From JABMPJ01 sp964345005 (GTDB taxonomy: Bacteria; Verrucomicrobiota; Kiritimatiellia; UBA8416; JABMPJ01), in NCBI GenBank assembly GCA_964345005.1, contig CAYFPQ010000110.1:1-7687 (forward strand): a DNA stretch of 7,687 nucleotides, read 5' to 3'. Each line of letters opens with the position of its first letter. The first letter of the stretch is position 1. Positions 7,000-7,687 of the stretch are shown one piece after another. A program made the position numbers and the translations under genes. The notes under the pieces are model-generated. The model did no database searches and was not told the origin of the DNA. It saw nothing but the letters and a program-made list of their open reading frames with translations.

Positions 7000-7687
7000 T
7001 TATCCTTGACCTGCGTTCATGCCAAAATCTGATATGAACCGTTCCCGCAGTTCATCCAACCCGCCTTCCAGGCAATAGAATCGTGATCTGACGGTTGCTT
7101 CCTCTCCCGGTGCGACGTCGAACCTCGGCGTAATATGCAGGCAGGTAAAACAGAAGTTGTTTGTCAGTCGCACACGCCTTCCCGTATCGCCCGTGCCGTA
7201 CCCGAACACCCCCCTTCCATCTCTCGACAAAACGGCTGTTAACACGGCCGGCGTTTCCATGGCGTCCGGTCCGGCGATCCAGCGGGCATGATCGTTCGCG
7301 CGGGGCAACCGACGAATCGGAATCCACTCACCCGAACCGAACCAGACAAACGAGCGCGCCCCTTCAAGATCGAGGCAGCCCAAACTTGCCCCGGCATTCA
7401 CACAAATGCTTGCGCTGCAATCGGAGGGCTCGTCTCCGTCATGACGAAGACGGTACATCATGTCACAGCAATCAGCGCCCGCCGTAAACATGACCTCCAT
7501 CTCCAGTCCCTTCCATGTAAGCGAGTAGTGCACACGGCCCTGATCCTCTTCGCTGAGCCACCGTGATCGATCCGGTGTCTCATACCACTGCATCTGCCGG
7601 CTGTTTGCCTCAAGGGTCTCAGGGCAATTGACGCCCAGCGAGAACCGGTTGAAGTCGACATGAACGCCGTTGATGTCGTCCCAGCGA
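7000..7687 (-). CDS. Unidentified beta-rich protein, 5' end cut by window
   Basis: I do not recognise this family. The frame stays open to the right edge, so the gene starts outside the window; the ATG at 7593 is internal (Met32 of 228 visible residues), because the 31 residues before it (for example DINGVHVDFNRFSLGVN) look like normal coding sequence. The visible part is mostly alternating hydrophobic and polar strands with many aromatics, as in a beta-sandwich (strands near SLTWKGLEMEVMF, SFVWFGSGEWIPI). It has nine cysteines. The end, PGEEATVRSRFYCLEGG (193-209) followed by a short helix (LDELRERF), resembles the closing strands of accessory or supersandwich domains in carbohydrate-active proteins; that is an impression only. 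It ends 6 bases before the GH31 ATG, so it is probably in the same operon and may act on the same sugars. Whether it is exported cannot be seen without its N-terminus. Confidence 0.8.
   Translation of the reverse strand, partial: RWDDINGVHVDFNRFSLGVNCPETLEANSRQMQWYETPDRSRWLSEEDQGRVHYSLTWKGLEMEVMFTAGADCCDMMYRLRHDGDEPSDCSASICVNAGASLGCLDLEGARSFVWFGSGEWIPIRRLPRANDHARWIAGPDAMETPAVLTAVLSRDGRGVFGYGTGDTGRRVRLTNNFCFTCLHITPRFDVAPGEEATVRSRFYCLEGGLDELRERFISDFGMNAGQG
7003..7007 (-). promoter_or_regulatory. Shine-Dalgarno for GH31, inside the 3' end of the upstream gene
   Basis: AAGGA on the minus strand is formed by the last codons of the upstream gene (Gln-Gly) and touches its TAA. It lies 9 bases from the ATG at 6993, the same geometry as at the next junction, and supports that start. 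Confidence 0.7.

Noticed and set aside
7000..7593. Calling the 197-codon frame a complete gene starting at 7593
   Set aside because: The same frame continues open to the window edge with protein-like residues and no stop, so the ATG at 7593 is best read as internal.
1..7687. CRISPR array, tRNA, rRNA or insertion sequence
   Set aside because: No regularly spaced repeats, cloverleaf-like or rRNA-like sequence, transposase motifs or terminal inverted repeats were seen by reading.

Overview
The window holds four protein-coding genes, all on the minus strand and therefore read from high to low coordinates. Three encode carbohydrate-active enzymes of recognisable fold, and the fourth is an unrecognised protein. 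In transcription order they are: an unidentified, mostly beta-strand protein cut at its N-terminus by the window edge (7687 to 7000); a complete GH31 enzyme resembling alpha-xylosidase (6993 to 4708); a complete 1143-residue secreted multidomain clan GH-A glycosidase with carbohydrate-binding-like modules at both ends (4701 to 1270); and a GH35-type beta-galactosidase-like enzyme cut at its C-terminus by the window edge (1064 to 1). No RNA gene, mobile element, CRISPR array or transporter gene is visible.

The first three genes look like one operon. Both junctions have the same layout: 6 bases between stop and start, with the Shine-Dalgarno core formed by the last codons of the upstream gene, directly next to its stop codon and 9 bases from the next ATG. 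The GH35 gene is separated by a 205-base gap. That gap contains a candidate sigma-70-type promoter (perfect TATAAT), a 9-base direct repeat upstream of it with a 20-base period, and a short structured leader with a possible 7-codon leader peptide whose stop overlaps the GH35 start codon as ATGA.

Functionally this reads as a polysaccharide or oligosaccharide utilisation locus. One enzyme has a signal peptide and would act outside the cytoplasm. GH31 has no signal peptide and the GH35-type protein has none visible, so both would trim imported oligosaccharides inside. An alpha-xylosidase-like enzyme beside a beta-galactosidase-like enzyme would suit galactosylated xyloglucan side chains, but the window has no gene that proves this substrate.

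The organism is a bacterium with moderately high G+C. The style of the locus (secreted clan GH-A enzyme ending in a CBM9/DOMON-like module, no SusC/SusD pair in view) reminds me of Lentisphaerae, Verrucomicrobia or Kiritimatiellae, but this is an impression and not a proof. A run of 10 N inside the 1143-residue gene shows that this is a draft or metagenomic assembly.
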